DNA of 18,579 nt from CAYQOX01 sp964419335 (GCA_964419335.1 CAYQOX010000066.1:1-18579), one strand, 5' to 3'. Numbered from the stretch's first letter, positions 1 through 7,903 are shown. The notes: generated by a model from the letters alone, not told the origin. Numbers and translations: made by a program.

Positions 1-83
1 GCGGAGACAAGCGAAACACATCCCCAAGGCGTTTTCCCCAAAAAAAAGTACTCACTTTCGTGATGAGCCGATATTTTTTTCTT

Positions 84-101
84 TTTGGACGATTGTCCAA
101 A
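84..101. repeat. short perfect hairpin just after the flhB-like stop
   Basis: A 7-bp perfect inverted repeat (TTTGGAC / GTCCAAA around a GATT loop) begins two bases beyond the stop codon of the minus-strand FlhB-like gene. Read on the minus strand it is followed by an A-rich stretch rather than a T-run, so it is not a standard intrinsic terminator. It may still mark or stabilise the 3' end of the transcript. The outermost 80 bases of the window show nothing else I can support. Confidence 0.35.
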
Positions 102-102
102 T

Positions 103-381
103 TTATTTCCCATGTTCTTGATTCATGCGATACACAAACGCAAGCACTTCGGCGACGGCTTTATATAAATCCGGAGGAATCGTATCCCCTAGATCAATCT
201 TGGACAAAATTTCGAGCAAATCCCGATCCTCATACAAAGGAATATCATACTGCTCCGCGATCTCTAAAATTTTTTCCGCAACAAACCCTTGTCCCTTCGC
301 AACCACCACAGGCGCCCTATCTTCCCCTTGTTTATATCGTAAGGCCACCGCTTTATTAGGCTTATTAAATTCCTCACTCAT
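103..381 (-). CDS. FlhB C-terminal-domain homologue (FlhX/FlhB2-like)
   Basis: This 92-residue protein corresponds to the cytoplasmic C-terminal domain of the flagellar export-gate protein FlhB (type III secretion YscU/SpaS family), without the membrane domain. Recognisable family blocks are AVALRY (about 10-15), APVVVAKG (about 23-30), the helix AEKILEIAEQYDIPLYED and the C-terminal IPPDLYKAVAEVLAFVYR. Family FlhB carries an autocleaving NPTH motif just before AVAL; here that position reads NKPN, so self-cleavage is not expected. Stand-alone copies of this domain exist in other bacteria (FlhX) and can substitute for the FlhB C-domain. ATG start; only 15 bases separate it from the stop of the upstream HEAT-repeat gene, so the two are probably cotranscribed. 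Family assignment is firm, exact role inferred. Confidence 0.88.
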   Translation of the reverse strand: MSEEFNKPNKAVALRYKQGEDRAPVVVAKGQGFVAEKILEIAEQYDIPLYEDRDLLEILSKIDLGDTIPPDLYKAVAEVLAFVYRMNQEHGK

Positions 382-396
382 CGGTTCTCATTCACG

Positions 397-2358
397 TCAA
401 GCAATTTCAAAGGATAAATGCAGCCGCGACCGCAACGCATGCTGAGCCGCCAAACGTACATTCCGATCAGGATCCCGCAGAAAGGGCATCAAGGCTCGTA
501 AATCCTCCTCCGTCCCCTTCAAACCGATCCCTTTCACCGCCATTTTACGCACATTGGCACGCTTGTCATTGGCGGCCTGGCGCAGGGTTTCTACCATATC
601 CGGCAAATCGGTCTCTCCAACGACCCACAAGGCGCTGGCCTTGGTGCGTTCATCCTCCTCTTCCAACATTTCTTTCAATTCCCCTTCGTACTCCTTGAAA
701 CCCCAATTGATCAACTTCGCCAATGAATTAGCTTTTAAACGTAGTTTATCCGATTGCGCTCCTTTTTTGGCAATCTCAATCATTTTCTCATTGTCCGGTT
801 TCTCTTCTGGAAGCAACTCAACCGCGTTGGCTCGCACCCGAGGATCCGAATCATCGAAAAAAGGTTTTAAAAGTTTAAAACGGGTTTCATCATCCTTAAT
901 CCGCTTAAATCCCATAATCGCGGTCGCCCGCACCTTCTTATTCGGGTCTTGGGAAAGACGGCGGTAATCGGCCATCGCTTTTCCCAACTCTTCCCCCTCC
1001 AACAATTTCAAATACTTAATGCGGTCAGACTCATCGGGAGATTCAGATAAGTAAGCGATTTCCTCAAAAAAGTTGGGTTTCATTTTTTTGAGCGAGTCTA
1101 AGATTTTCATACGCCGTGCATGGTGAAATTGATCAAATTGATGCAACAGACTATCCTTCATGATCTTGAACATCGTGCTGATCACCCCTTGGCGCACTTT
1201 TTTCTTCTTACTGCGGGTCAGATGGGAAATCTTTTCCAAAATTGAAAGGTCCCCTTTCTTTTGCAAATACCGCAGGGTCGCCAAAAGTACTTGCTCATCG
1301 GTCTCGGTTAAGTATTCAAAAACTTCGTTACGTAAACCCAGATTCTCACTCTCTCCTAAGATTTTAAGCACCCGAATCCGAATGCGGGTATCATCCAACT
1401 GCAAGCAACGCAGTAAGAAGGATAAATTTTGTTCCGCCCCCACGGCTTCCATAAGATCAAAAAGAACAATCCGCTCGGGGGGATTCATATTCTTTATTAA
1501 TCCTTGAAACTCCACCAACAAACGATAATGCTGCAAAACAAATGCCACCTTGACAAAATCATCCCGGGATAATTTCCGGATCGCGTTCAAGTGATAATTC
1601 ACATTGTCGCCGCTGTTGCGTACCGCTACCGCCAAAAACCCGGTAATGCGCTCTAAAATCTGCTCATTCTTTTGCAAGAGCCCACGATAGAGCACATCTA
1701 ACGAACCTTCTTTTTGATAGCGGATATATTGCTCATGGAGTAAGGTATATTGAGGAAGGTCAAGATTGAGATACATCTCCCAATACAAATCTTCATCAAG
1801 GGGAGCCAAGAGAAACAAAAACTGGATGGCCTGAAAACGAGGAGAGCGTTTCGAAGTATACAAAATATTATAAAGAGACTGCATGGCGTCTTGGACTTCT
1901 TCTTGCTGAAGTTCTCCCCGATCTTTCCGCTTCTTCGCATTTTCTATAATGCGCACCATGCTGTGCTTGGTTTCATCGTTGACGTTCTGATGGTAATCCT
2001 CAATCCCCGCAATCAACAATCGTACAACGTCCAAGCGGCCGCTTTTGGCAATTAAACGGATCACCCCCACCCGCACCTGCCACATGGGGCAGGATAATTC
2101 ATTCACCAAGACATCAAAAACGATTTCCTGATTGTCGAGCACCTCCCATGCCCGCTCCCGCATATCAATATTATCGCTCGCCAGCATCCACAGCAATAAA
2201 CGATAATTCCATTGGTTTTGCTTAGGAGATGAAATCGCATCCAGAGCTTCCCAACGCTTTTCTTCCCCATATTTACCAAACAAGGTTTGAGAAATGCGGT
2301 CGGGCTTTCCCGTCACGGTGAAGGGCAAATCGTTTTTATTTCCAAATGGAAGCTTCAA
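397..2358 (-). CDS. HEAT-repeat scaffold protein
   Basis: A 653-residue protein without signal peptide or membrane segment, so probably cytoplasmic. Repeated two-helix units with the HEAT signature (DP..VR..A...L) are clearest in the C-terminal third, for example DPNKKVRATAI, DSDPRVRANAV, DKRANVRKMAV and DPDRNVRLAAQ; the N-terminal two thirds look like degenerate helical repeats. HEAT arrays form curved superhelices that bind proteins; no catalytic motif is visible. Translation seems to start at TTG: an in-frame stop lies upstream, no in-frame ATG intervenes, and GAGG sits 8 bases before the TTG. The gene directly precedes the FlhB-like gene, so a link to flagellar export or assembly is possible, but this rests on neighbourhood only. 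I do not recognise a named family. Confidence 0.85.
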   Translation of the reverse strand: MKLPFGNKNDLPFTVTGKPDRISQTLFGKYGEEKRWEALDAISSPKQNQWNYRLLLWMLASDNIDMRERAWEVLDNQEIVFDVLVNELSCPMWQVRVGVIRLIAKSGRLDVVRLLIAGIEDYHQNVNDETKHSMVRIIENAKKRKDRGELQQEEVQDAMQSLYNILYTSKRSPRFQAIQFLFLLAPLDEDLYWEMYLNLDLPQYTLLHEQYIRYQKEGSLDVLYRGLLQKNEQILERITGFLAVAVRNSGDNVNYHLNAIRKLSRDDFVKVAFVLQHYRLLVEFQGLIKNMNPPERIVLFDLMEAVGAEQNLSFLLRCLQLDDTRIRIRVLKILGESENLGLRNEVFEYLTETDEQVLLATLRYLQKKGDLSILEKISHLTRSKKKKVRQGVISTMFKIMKDSLLHQFDQFHHARRMKILDSLKKMKPNFFEEIAYLSESPDESDRIKYLKLLEGEELGKAMADYRRLSQDPNKKVRATAIMGFKRIKDDETRFKLLKPFFDDSDPRVRANAVELLPEEKPDNEKMIEIAKKGAQSDKLRLKANSLAKLINWGFKEYEGELKEMLEEEDERTKASALWVVGETDLPDMVETLRQAANDKRANVRKMAVKGIGLKGTEEDLRALMPFLRDPDRNVRLAAQHALRSRLHLSFEIA

Positions 2359-2384
2359 GATCCAATCCTCATAACAATCAAATG

Positions 2385-2414
2385 GTTATAGACTTTTACA
2401 CCATCGTATACCAA
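2385..2414 (-). promoter_or_regulatory. candidate promoter of the HEAT/flhB-like operon
   Basis: On the minus strand a -35-like TTGGTA (2409-2414, 4/6 to consensus) and a -10 TATAAC (2385-2390, 5/6) are separated by 18 bases, placing a start about 20 bases upstream of the TTG codon. The site was found by eye and sits between the gene and the assembly gap; other promoters could lie in the unsequenced part. Confidence 0.4.
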
Positions 2415-2446
2415 CCATCAGGCCGAAGCAAAACCCTTTTCCCCCT

Positions 2447-2546
2447 NNNNNNNNNNNNNNNNNNNNNNNNNNNNNNNNNNNNNNNNNNNNNNNNNNNNNN
2501 NNNNNNNNNNNNNNNNNNNNNNNNNNNNNNNNNNNNNNNNNNNNNN
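2447..2546. other. assembly gap (100 N)
   Basis: Exactly 100 N bases, the conventional length used for a scaffold join of unknown size. Real distance and content between the HEAT-repeat operon and the AT-rich stretch to its right are therefore unknown; genes could be missing here, and linkage across the gap rests on scaffolding. Confidence 0.99.
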
Positions 2547-2999
2547 AAAAAAACTCTTTATTATTCCTCGACCACAAAACAAGAAATATGTACTAAATAT
2601 TTTATCAAAATAAAAAAATCAAGAAAATCGTAAGTTTATTTTACTTTTATTTTCACTTTTCCCCTTAATTTCAAGAGACTTATAAAAAGAAATATATTAA
2701 TTCGAAAAAATATTAATGCAATTTTCGTGCTAATTAAAGACTTTTCACAAAAAAAACACCACTCTTTGTTATCGTATGTTACATTATTTTTCTTTTTTAC
2801 CCGTAAATTATAATAAAACAGTTACGAAACAAGCCTTTTAAAATAGAAAAATGTAAAGGAAAGGAATAATTAGGAAGAAAATGGGGAGAAAATTTTACGC
2901 GATCAAAGGAATCTGCCTCCTGCTTTTGCCTCAACCCTTCCATTTTGACCAACATAAAATCCAACAAAAGACCAAATGAGACCAAACGAAGAGCAGGGT
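2547..2999. other. AT-rich non-coding stretch
   Basis: About 450 bases, markedly richer in A/T than all neighbouring genes, with many homopolymer runs. No open reading frame here has a convincing start, ribosome site and protein-like composition. A perfect TATAAT can be read on each strand near 2807-2814, but neither has a good -35 partner or a gene to serve, as expected by chance in AT-rich DNA. Near 2970-2990 the heptamer GACCAAA occurs twice, three bases apart, just past the lipoprotein stop. I see no intrinsic terminator for that gene and no recognisable RNA. Confidence 0.6.
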
Positions 3000-4538
3000 T
3001 CACCGCCTTGAGCGGGAGTTCGAGGAAGAACTAGACCGTGCAGGCGAAGTCGCCGGTGAACTCGATCGCGAAGTGCGCGGACTTGAGAAAGAACCCGAAG
3101 AACGCGGCGCTGAGGTCCGTGGTGCCACACTCCGCGTCGGAGAAGAGCGGAAAGAACTCGTACCCTGCGTGCGGCTCGAACTTGAAGAAGGAGAACTGCG
3201 AATACTGTTGAAGGGAGAAGAACTCCCGCGCGGGGCCGAGAAGGTACGGCTCGGCGGTGTACTGAAACGGCTGCTGGAAGAGGAACGGCTATCCCGCAAT
3301 GGCGAATAACTCGGCGCTTGCACCTGGGTGCGTAACGTCCAAGACCCTGTATTGGGTCGGCGCTCTGCCTCTATATTGGGCGTACGGGATTCTGAAGTTG
3401 CGGTACGCCGCTCTACTTCCTCGTTCGATTGATAATAACGAGGCTGAGGGGTATCTGGACGCCGTTCAGGAAACATATTGTTATCCACATTCGGCGTACG
3501 ATAGACTTCTTGTCGAGTTTCGGTTTGTGGGGCGCGTTGGTTCGAACTTACGTTCGACGAACGCGACGAACGCGGGGGACTCGATTGAGCCGTAGAACGA
3601 GCACTCTGTTGCTGGGATAAACCTCTCCCATCTTCGAAAAAGGAAGAAATAATCGGCCGCTGAAACCGCTGGACGGTGGCTCTCTCATTCCTTTCAGTGG
3701 CAGAACTCTCCTGACTCCGTCGCTGGGTATAACTGGAATTTCGGCGAATCGGCTGAATAACGTTTTTTCGCCTCGCCTCCTGAGATTTTGAGTAAGTTGG
3801 AGACATTCGCTCTTCACTTCGGCGCGAACGGGTTTGAGGGCGGCTATAGCGATCCGCATAATATTGTCGATCATAATGGTGCTTTTTCCAATAATTACGC
3901 CAGTAAAACCGACTATTCCAACGGCTATGCCACCAAAAAGAGCTGTAATAGGGACGATGATAATAGGGCCAATGATAAGGCCATGAAGAGTAGGCGATGC
4001 TTATTCCATAGGGGTAGGAATAATAAGAGCCGAAGTAATAGCCATAGTAAGGGGTTCCCCAAAATGGGTTATGATGAATAGCCGCCGTGGTATAGGGATA
4101 ATAATCATAATACCAATAGTTATAGTAAACGACCGGACTATAAGGCTGATAGACGACGGTTCTATCCGTAACATAATAGGGATAGCCCCAAGGATTGTAA
4201 TCAGAATAATAATCGGGAGAAGGATGGTAGTGATTGTGCTCATGGTAGTGGTATTCTACCGTAGAGGACTCCACTTGCTCTGAACTCTCCATGTGCGCAA
4301 GGGCTGCTTGATCAAGGGGATCGATGCTATCACTTTCTTCAATATAATTATTCGCCGCCTGTTCAATTCCATCTTCCGGGGGTGGCGGCATTTCGTCCTG
4401 GAGTTGAGAATCGCGATCGGCTTGAGTCCCATAATATCCCGCATCATGGATAGGGACATAGTAATAATTCTTTGTCGTGCAATTGGAAAGAATCAGCGCT
4501 ACGAAAGCGCTTCCTATCAATATGAGCCCCTGTTTCAC
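3000..4538 (-). CDS. probable lipoprotein: Tyr-rich middle, Ser/Arg-rich tail
   Basis: A 512-residue secreted protein. Residues 1-20 form a short positive start, a hydrophobic stretch and a lipobox-like LSNC ending in Cys20; Asn at -1 is unusual, so lipidation is likely but not certain. Residues about 50-90 are acidic with a PPPPEDG segment. Residues about 95-232 are dominated by Tyr, Trp, His and Pro (runs such as YYNYWYYDYYPY). From about 233 to the end the chain is basic and low-complexity, rich in Arg, Ser, Gln, Pro and Thr, ending SSSSSNSRSRR. No enzyme motif is present. GTG start, supported by AAGGAGG 8 bases upstream. It is transcribed alone, divergently from pheT. The composition suggests an extended cell-surface or matrix-binding protein; I recognise no named family and do not assign a function. 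Confidence 0.85.
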   Translation of the reverse strand: MKQGLILIGSAFVALILSNCTTKNYYYVPIHDAGYYGTQADRDSQLQDEMPPPPEDGIEQAANNYIEESDSIDPLDQAALAHMESSEQVESSTVEYHYHEHNHYHPSPDYYSDYNPWGYPYYVTDRTVVYQPYSPVVYYNYWYYDYYPYTTAAIHHNPFWGTPYYGYYFGSYYSYPYGISIAYSSWPYHWPYYHRPYYSSFWWHSRWNSRFYWRNYWKKHHYDRQYYADRYSRPQTRSRRSEERMSPTYSKSQEARRKNVIQPIRRNSSYTQRRSQESSATERNERATVQRFQRPIISSFFEDGRGLSQQQSARSTAQSSPPRSSRSSNVSSNQRAPQTETRQEVYRTPNVDNNMFPERRPDTPQPRYYQSNEEVERRTATSESRTPNIEAERRPNTGSWTLRTQVQAPSYSPLRDSRSSSSSRFSTPPSRTFSAPRGSSSPFNSIRSSPSSSSSRTQGTSSFRSSPTRSVAPRTSAPRSSGSFSSPRTSRSSSPATSPARSSSSSNSRSRR

Positions 4539-4582
4539 GATTCTTTCCTCCTTGTCTCATCTAAACCCCGTTTCTTCCTATC

Positions 4583-4591
4583 ATTGTACCA
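4583..4591 (-). promoter_or_regulatory. extended -10 promoter of the lipoprotein gene
   Basis: On the minus strand TGGTACAAT matches the extended -10 pattern TGnTATAAT with one mismatch in the hexamer. It would start transcription roughly 35-40 bases upstream of the GTG codon and its strong Shine-Dalgarno. The corresponding -35 is weak, as is common for extended -10 promoters. Confidence 0.45.
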
Positions 4592-4727
4592 TAATCAACG
4601 CAAAAAAGAGATTCATTCTAAATAGAATATCGATCGAAAAAATCGTTTGGCTAAGTTTAAGAATAAAATTTTGGGTTTCCCTTTCAAATCCATAACGCTT
4701 CTCTATCTTGCCACAAAAACCTTTCCC

Positions 4728-4754
4728 TTGACGATCTGCCCCGCCACCGATAAT
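4728..4754 (+). promoter_or_regulatory. candidate pheT promoter
   Basis: TTGACG (4728-4733, 5/6) is followed by GATAAT (4749-4754, 5/6) at a short 15-base spacing, or by TAATGT at 17 bases. Either would give a leader of more than 100 bases before the pheT ATG, including the hairpin at 4794-4815. The spacing is not ideal, so this is tentative. Confidence 0.35.
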
Positions 4755-4793
4755 GTATCAATCTTCTCTGGCTTTTCCAAAGGCATAAAACGG

Positions 4794-4815
4794 TCTACAA
4801 TCTCTCTTTTGTAGA
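4794..4815 (+). repeat. inverted repeat in the pheT leader
   Basis: Perfect 7-bp arms TCTACAA / TTGTAGA with an 8-base pyrimidine-rich loop. It lies 56 bases before the pheT start and downstream of the candidate promoter, so it would be transcribed. It is followed by A-rich rather than T-rich sequence, so it is not a terminator; an operator or mRNA hairpin are the alternatives. Confidence 0.4.
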
Positions 4816-4871
4816 AAAAGATGATTGTTCATATCCACAATTGCAAAAAACGATAAAACAATATAGGCATC

Positions 4872-7289
4872 ATGAAATTATCCTACTCCTGGCTATGCGA
4901 ACTGATTGAAGACTTACCCGATCCCTATGAAGTCGCGGATGTATTAACGATGCGCGGCTTCGAAGTCGAAGAAGTTTTCTCCCCCGGCGAACCGATCAAA
5001 GACCTCGTCGTGGCCAAAATTGAAGAATTAAAACCACACCCCAATGCTGACAAGTTGACTTTATGTCAGGTCACCGATGGCTCGCAAGAATACGAAATTG
5101 TCTGCGGCGCGAATAATATGAAAGCAGGCGATCATGTGGCTCTGGCCTATATCGGAACCGAACTGCCCATCGGGTTAAAATTAGAAAAACGGAAAATTCG
5201 CGGCGTTTATTCCCAGGGGATGCTCTGCTCGGATAAAGAGCTCAATCTAGGCGATGATCATAGCGGGATCATGATCCTGCCGGAAAGTTACCGAATTGGC
5301 TCGCGTCTGATCGACGAAATGGGCATGAATGATACGGTCTTTGACATTAATATTACGCCTAACCGTCCCGATGGCCTGAGCGCCATCGGCATCGCCCGCG
5401 ACTTAGCCGCCGCCTATAAGAAAAAACTCAAGATGCCGGATTGTTCTCCTCTCGAGCCCGAGATGGAGGAAGATTACACCCCCTCGGTCGAGTTAAAAGA
5501 CGGTGACCTTTGCCCCCGGTATACCGCCCTGGTAATCAAAGATATAAAAATTGGTCATTCGCCCGAATGGCTCAAAACCCGCCTGGAATCTTGCGGCATA
5601 CGCAGTATCAACAATGTCGTCGACGCCACCAATTTGGTCCTATTAGAACTCGGGCAGCCGCTACACGCCTTCGATCTGGATAAACTCAAGGAACACCGCA
5701 TCGTGGTTCGCCGAGCGAAAGCCGGCGAAGTCATCAAAACCATTGATGAGGAAGAACGTAAGCTGGATGAGGATATGCTGGTCATCGCAGATGCCCACGT
5801 CCCCTGTGCCGTAGCCGGGGTCATGGGGGGATTCGATAGCGAAGTGAGCGAGCAAACCACCTCTATCCTTCTGGAAAGCGCTTATTTTGATCCAGCTTCC
5901 GTTCGCAAAACTTCAAAACGCATGGGGCTGTCCAGCGAGGCTTCCTACCGATTTGAACGGGGTGTAGATTTTAATGGGGTGATACCCGCTTCCTATCGCT
6001 GTGCGCATCTGCTCCGAGAACTCGCTGGTGGAAAAATCGCAGGAAAAATGGGCGTAGCCGATACCCCAGACCAAACCCGGCTCGAAGCCCTGCGCGGACG
6101 TCAGATGAAACTGCGTTATGCCTATTGCGATCGCCTCTTAGGCCAGACAATCCCTCCCCAAGAAATTGCAGAAATCTTTGAATCTCTTCAATTTAAAATT
6201 GAAGATACGACCGAAGAAGGCCTTCTTTTGCAGATCCCCTCGTTTCGTCTGGATGTGGAACGCGAAGCCGATCTGGTGGAAGAAGTGGTTCGCTGCTATG
6301 GATACAACCGCTTTTCTCCCACTTTGCCAAAGGCCCCTATCCAGGCGCCCGAATTGCAGGAAATCGACCGCACCATGAGCGCCCGGCTTCGCCGCTTGCT
6401 GGCTCATGCCGGGTTGGATGAATGTGTAACCTATAGTTTTCATGATGTGGACGCGATGAAGAAATTCCCTCCCGAGGATGTTTCCTACAACCATGACGTG
6501 ACTACCATGCAAAATCCATTGAATGTGAATGAAGCAGTGATGCGTACCACGCTTATGCCCTCCTTGCTGCAATGCGCCAAGCGGAATGTTGCCCGCGGCA
6601 ACGAGAATTTCGGCCTCTTTGAAATGGCACGTACCTTCCTTCCCGATGGGGATGAACATCGCGAGGATTGGAAACTGGGAGCAGTTATCGTTGGAAAACC
6701 CAACACCAACTGGCGCGATCATAAATCCGAGATGGATTTTTTCGATCTCAAAGGCATTATGGAACAATTGATGACTCTCTGCGCCCTAGGGAAATATAAA
6801 TTCACCCCCCCACCCGAGTGTCTTCATCCCAAACGGGGAGGATGGCTCCAAGCGGGAAAAACCACACTAGGTTATATGGGTGAACTTCATCCCTCGCGGG
6901 GAGAAGAGTATGAACTCCCAGGGCGGGTACTGGTTTTTGAAATCGCGATGAAACCCTTATCCGATGCTTTCCGCAATTATCAGGTTCGCTTCAAACCTTA
7001 TTCGGTTTATCCGGCGATGACCCGCGATCTTGCCTTATTGATCCCGGAAGGGGTTCCCGCGCGAAAAGTGGAAAATATTATTCGTCAAGAAAGCGGTGAA
7101 CTCCTGGAAGATTTCACATTATTTGATTATTATCGAGGAAAGCAAGTCGCCAAAGGGTATGTCAGCGCGGGTTTTCGGATGGTCTTCCGTTCACCCGAAC
7201 GAACATTGAAAGACGAAGAAGTTGATCAGCGGGTCGAAAATATTTTAGCGAAGCTTAAGAGCGAACTGGATGTACAACTTCGCTCATAA
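4872..7289 (+). CDS. pheT: phenylalanyl-tRNA synthetase beta subunit
   Basis: The 805-residue beta chain of the heterotetrameric enzyme that charges tRNA-Phe; this subunit binds tRNA and edits Tyr-tRNA-Phe in the cytoplasm. Domains in order: N-terminal B1 strand block (MKLSYSWL), EMAP/OB-fold tRNA-binding domain (about 40-150, PNADKLTLCQV), the segment VFDINITPNRPDGLSAIGIARDLAA (about 157-181), B3/B4 editing domain (about 210-390, containing FERGVD at 361-366), B5 and catalytic-like core (about 400-690), and the C-terminal FDX-ACB anticodon-binding domain (about 710-803). Length is normal for the family. ATG start with a weak AGG a few bases upstream. The usual partner pheS is not immediately upstream; a divergent lipoprotein gene lies there instead, so the alpha subunit must be encoded elsewhere. 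Confidence 0.98.
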   Translation: MKLSYSWLCELIEDLPDPYEVADVLTMRGFEVEEVFSPGEPIKDLVVAKIEELKPHPNADKLTLCQVTDGSQEYEIVCGANNMKAGDHVALAYIGTELPIGLKLEKRKIRGVYSQGMLCSDKELNLGDDHSGIMILPESYRIGSRLIDEMGMNDTVFDINITPNRPDGLSAIGIARDLAAAYKKKLKMPDCSPLEPEMEEDYTPSVELKDGDLCPRYTALVIKDIKIGHSPEWLKTRLESCGIRSINNVVDATNLVLLELGQPLHAFDLDKLKEHRIVVRRAKAGEVIKTIDEEERKLDEDMLVIADAHVPCAVAGVMGGFDSEVSEQTTSILLESAYFDPASVRKTSKRMGLSSEASYRFERGVDFNGVIPASYRCAHLLRELAGGKIAGKMGVADTPDQTRLEALRGRQMKLRYAYCDRLLGQTIPPQEIAEIFESLQFKIEDTTEEGLLLQIPSFRLDVEREADLVEEVVRCYGYNRFSPTLPKAPIQAPELQEIDRTMSARLRRLLAHAGLDECVTYSFHDVDAMKKFPPEDVSYNHDVTTMQNPLNVNEAVMRTTLMPSLLQCAKRNVARGNENFGLFEMARTFLPDGDEHREDWKLGAVIVGKPNTNWRDHKSEMDFFDLKGIMEQLMTLCALGKYKFTPPPECLHPKRGGWLQAGKTTLGYMGELHPSRGEEYELPGRVLVFEIAMKPLSDAFRNYQVRFKPYSVYPAMTRDLALLIPEGVPARKVENIIRQESGELLEDFTLFDYYRGKQVAKGYVSAGFRMVFRSPERTLKDEEVDQRVENILAKLKSELDVQLRS

Positions 7290-7334
7290 TTAAGTCACTA
7301 CAACGGTAAAAACAAAGTCAATTGAGGTTGAGGC

Positions 7335-7571
7335 ATGAATATTGAAAATCTAATGGAAATCCTGGAAAACTTGGATGGCCGGGTGGAAGAGTTGGTAGGC
7401 AAAGTCCAAGAAATGAAGACAAAAAACGAGGAACTGATGGCGCGGCTGGATGAAGAAATGAAACGCCGCGAAGAAGCAGAACAAAATCTCCAATCCGCTC
7501 AAGAAAATAAAAACGAAGTGCGCGAGCGTATTCAATCCATTATCTCGAAAATCGAAAAAATGGAATCGTGA
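7335..7571 (+). CDS. small coiled-coil protein, ZapB-like
   Basis: A 78-residue, highly charged protein that is almost wholly coiled coil (heptads through LMEILENLDGRVEELVGKVQEMKTKNEELMARL onward to the C-terminus; that stretch spans residues about 6-38). Size and composition resemble the division protein ZapB, which binds ZapA and helps arrange FtsZ filaments at midcell. The next gene, 41 bases away, is zapA, which strengthens this reading. Coiled coils carry little family signal, so homology to ZapB is inferred from length and position. Start: ATG with GAGG seven bases upstream; 45 bases after pheT, so probably in the same transcript. No signal peptide or membrane segment. Confidence 0.72.
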   Translation: MNIENLMEILENLDGRVEELVGKVQEMKTKNEELMARLDEEMKRREEAEQNLQSAQENKNEVRERIQSIISKIEKMES

Positions 7572-7612
7572 ATTTCGCCGCGTAGATTCGAATTGAAGGA
7601 GGAATCTGCGCT

Positions 7613-7903
7613 ATGCCCACGGATTCCGACATAATCAAAATTGAAATCTTGGGGACTTTGCTCCAATTGCGCGGCGGCGAAAATGAGAAAGAAGTGCTGC
7701 AAGCGGCGGAAGAAGTGCGCGAACGGGTTAACACCTTGCACGAACGCGCCCCAACCGCCCCCTCTCTGCAGATCGCCTTGCTCGCCGCCATCAATCTCGC
7801 TTATGAATTGCACCAGCAATCTGGAGTTGATTCCAACGAGTTGGATGCAGCGCTTCATAAAGCGAATGAGATTTTGGGGAAAACCGAATCCGCTTCGACT
7901 TGA
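7613..7903 (+). CDS. zapA: cell division protein ZapA
   Basis: A 96-residue cytoplasmic protein of the ZapA family, which binds and bundles FtsZ polymers at the division site. The N-terminal half has the typical strand pair IIKIEILGTLLQLRGGENE with a following helix AAEEVRERVNTL (residues about 7-40); the middle has the conserved IALLAAINLAYEL block (about 53-66), and the C-terminal helix is coiled-coil-like. Start is well supported by AAGGAGG 10 bases before the ATG. Placement of zapA shortly after pheT is seen in several bacterial groups. It follows the ZapB-like gene and precedes a glycan gene group by 58 bases without an evident terminator. Confidence 0.9.
   Translation: MPTDSDIIKIEILGTLLQLRGGENEKEVLQAAEEVRERVNTLHERAPTAPSLQIALLAAINLAYELHQQSGVDSNELDAALHKANEILGKTESAST

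Larger units (their letters stand above)
4539..4871. other. divergent intergenic region, lipoprotein / pheT
   Basis: This 333-base spacer separates two outward-facing genes and carries no convincing gene. It holds the candidate minus-strand promoter of the lipoprotein near 4583-4591, a candidate plus-strand promoter near 4728-4754 and a 7-bp inverted repeat at 4794-4815 in the predicted pheT leader. No T-box, leader peptide with a Phe-codon run, or classical attenuator is evident. Confidence 0.55.

Noticed and set aside
84..101. Intrinsic terminator for the FlhB-like gene
   Set aside because: The hairpin is real but the minus-strand sequence after it is A-rich, not T-rich.
2346..2633. Reading frames running through the N block on both strands
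   Set aside because: They are created by translating the assembly gap; no real coding evidence on either side.
2797..3003. Small minus-strand frame after the lipoprotein
   Set aside because: Its start overlaps the lipoprotein stop in another frame, no ribosome site, AT-rich low-information sequence.
3073..3309. Plus-strand Glu/Arg-rich reading frame
   Set aside because: It is the antisense of the Ser/Arg-rich lipoprotein tail; its composition follows from that repeat-like coding and it has no supported start.
6138..6767. Long minus-strand frame inside pheT (about 209 codons)
   Set aside because: Antisense to a clear full-length synthetase; no ribosome site or recognisable domain.
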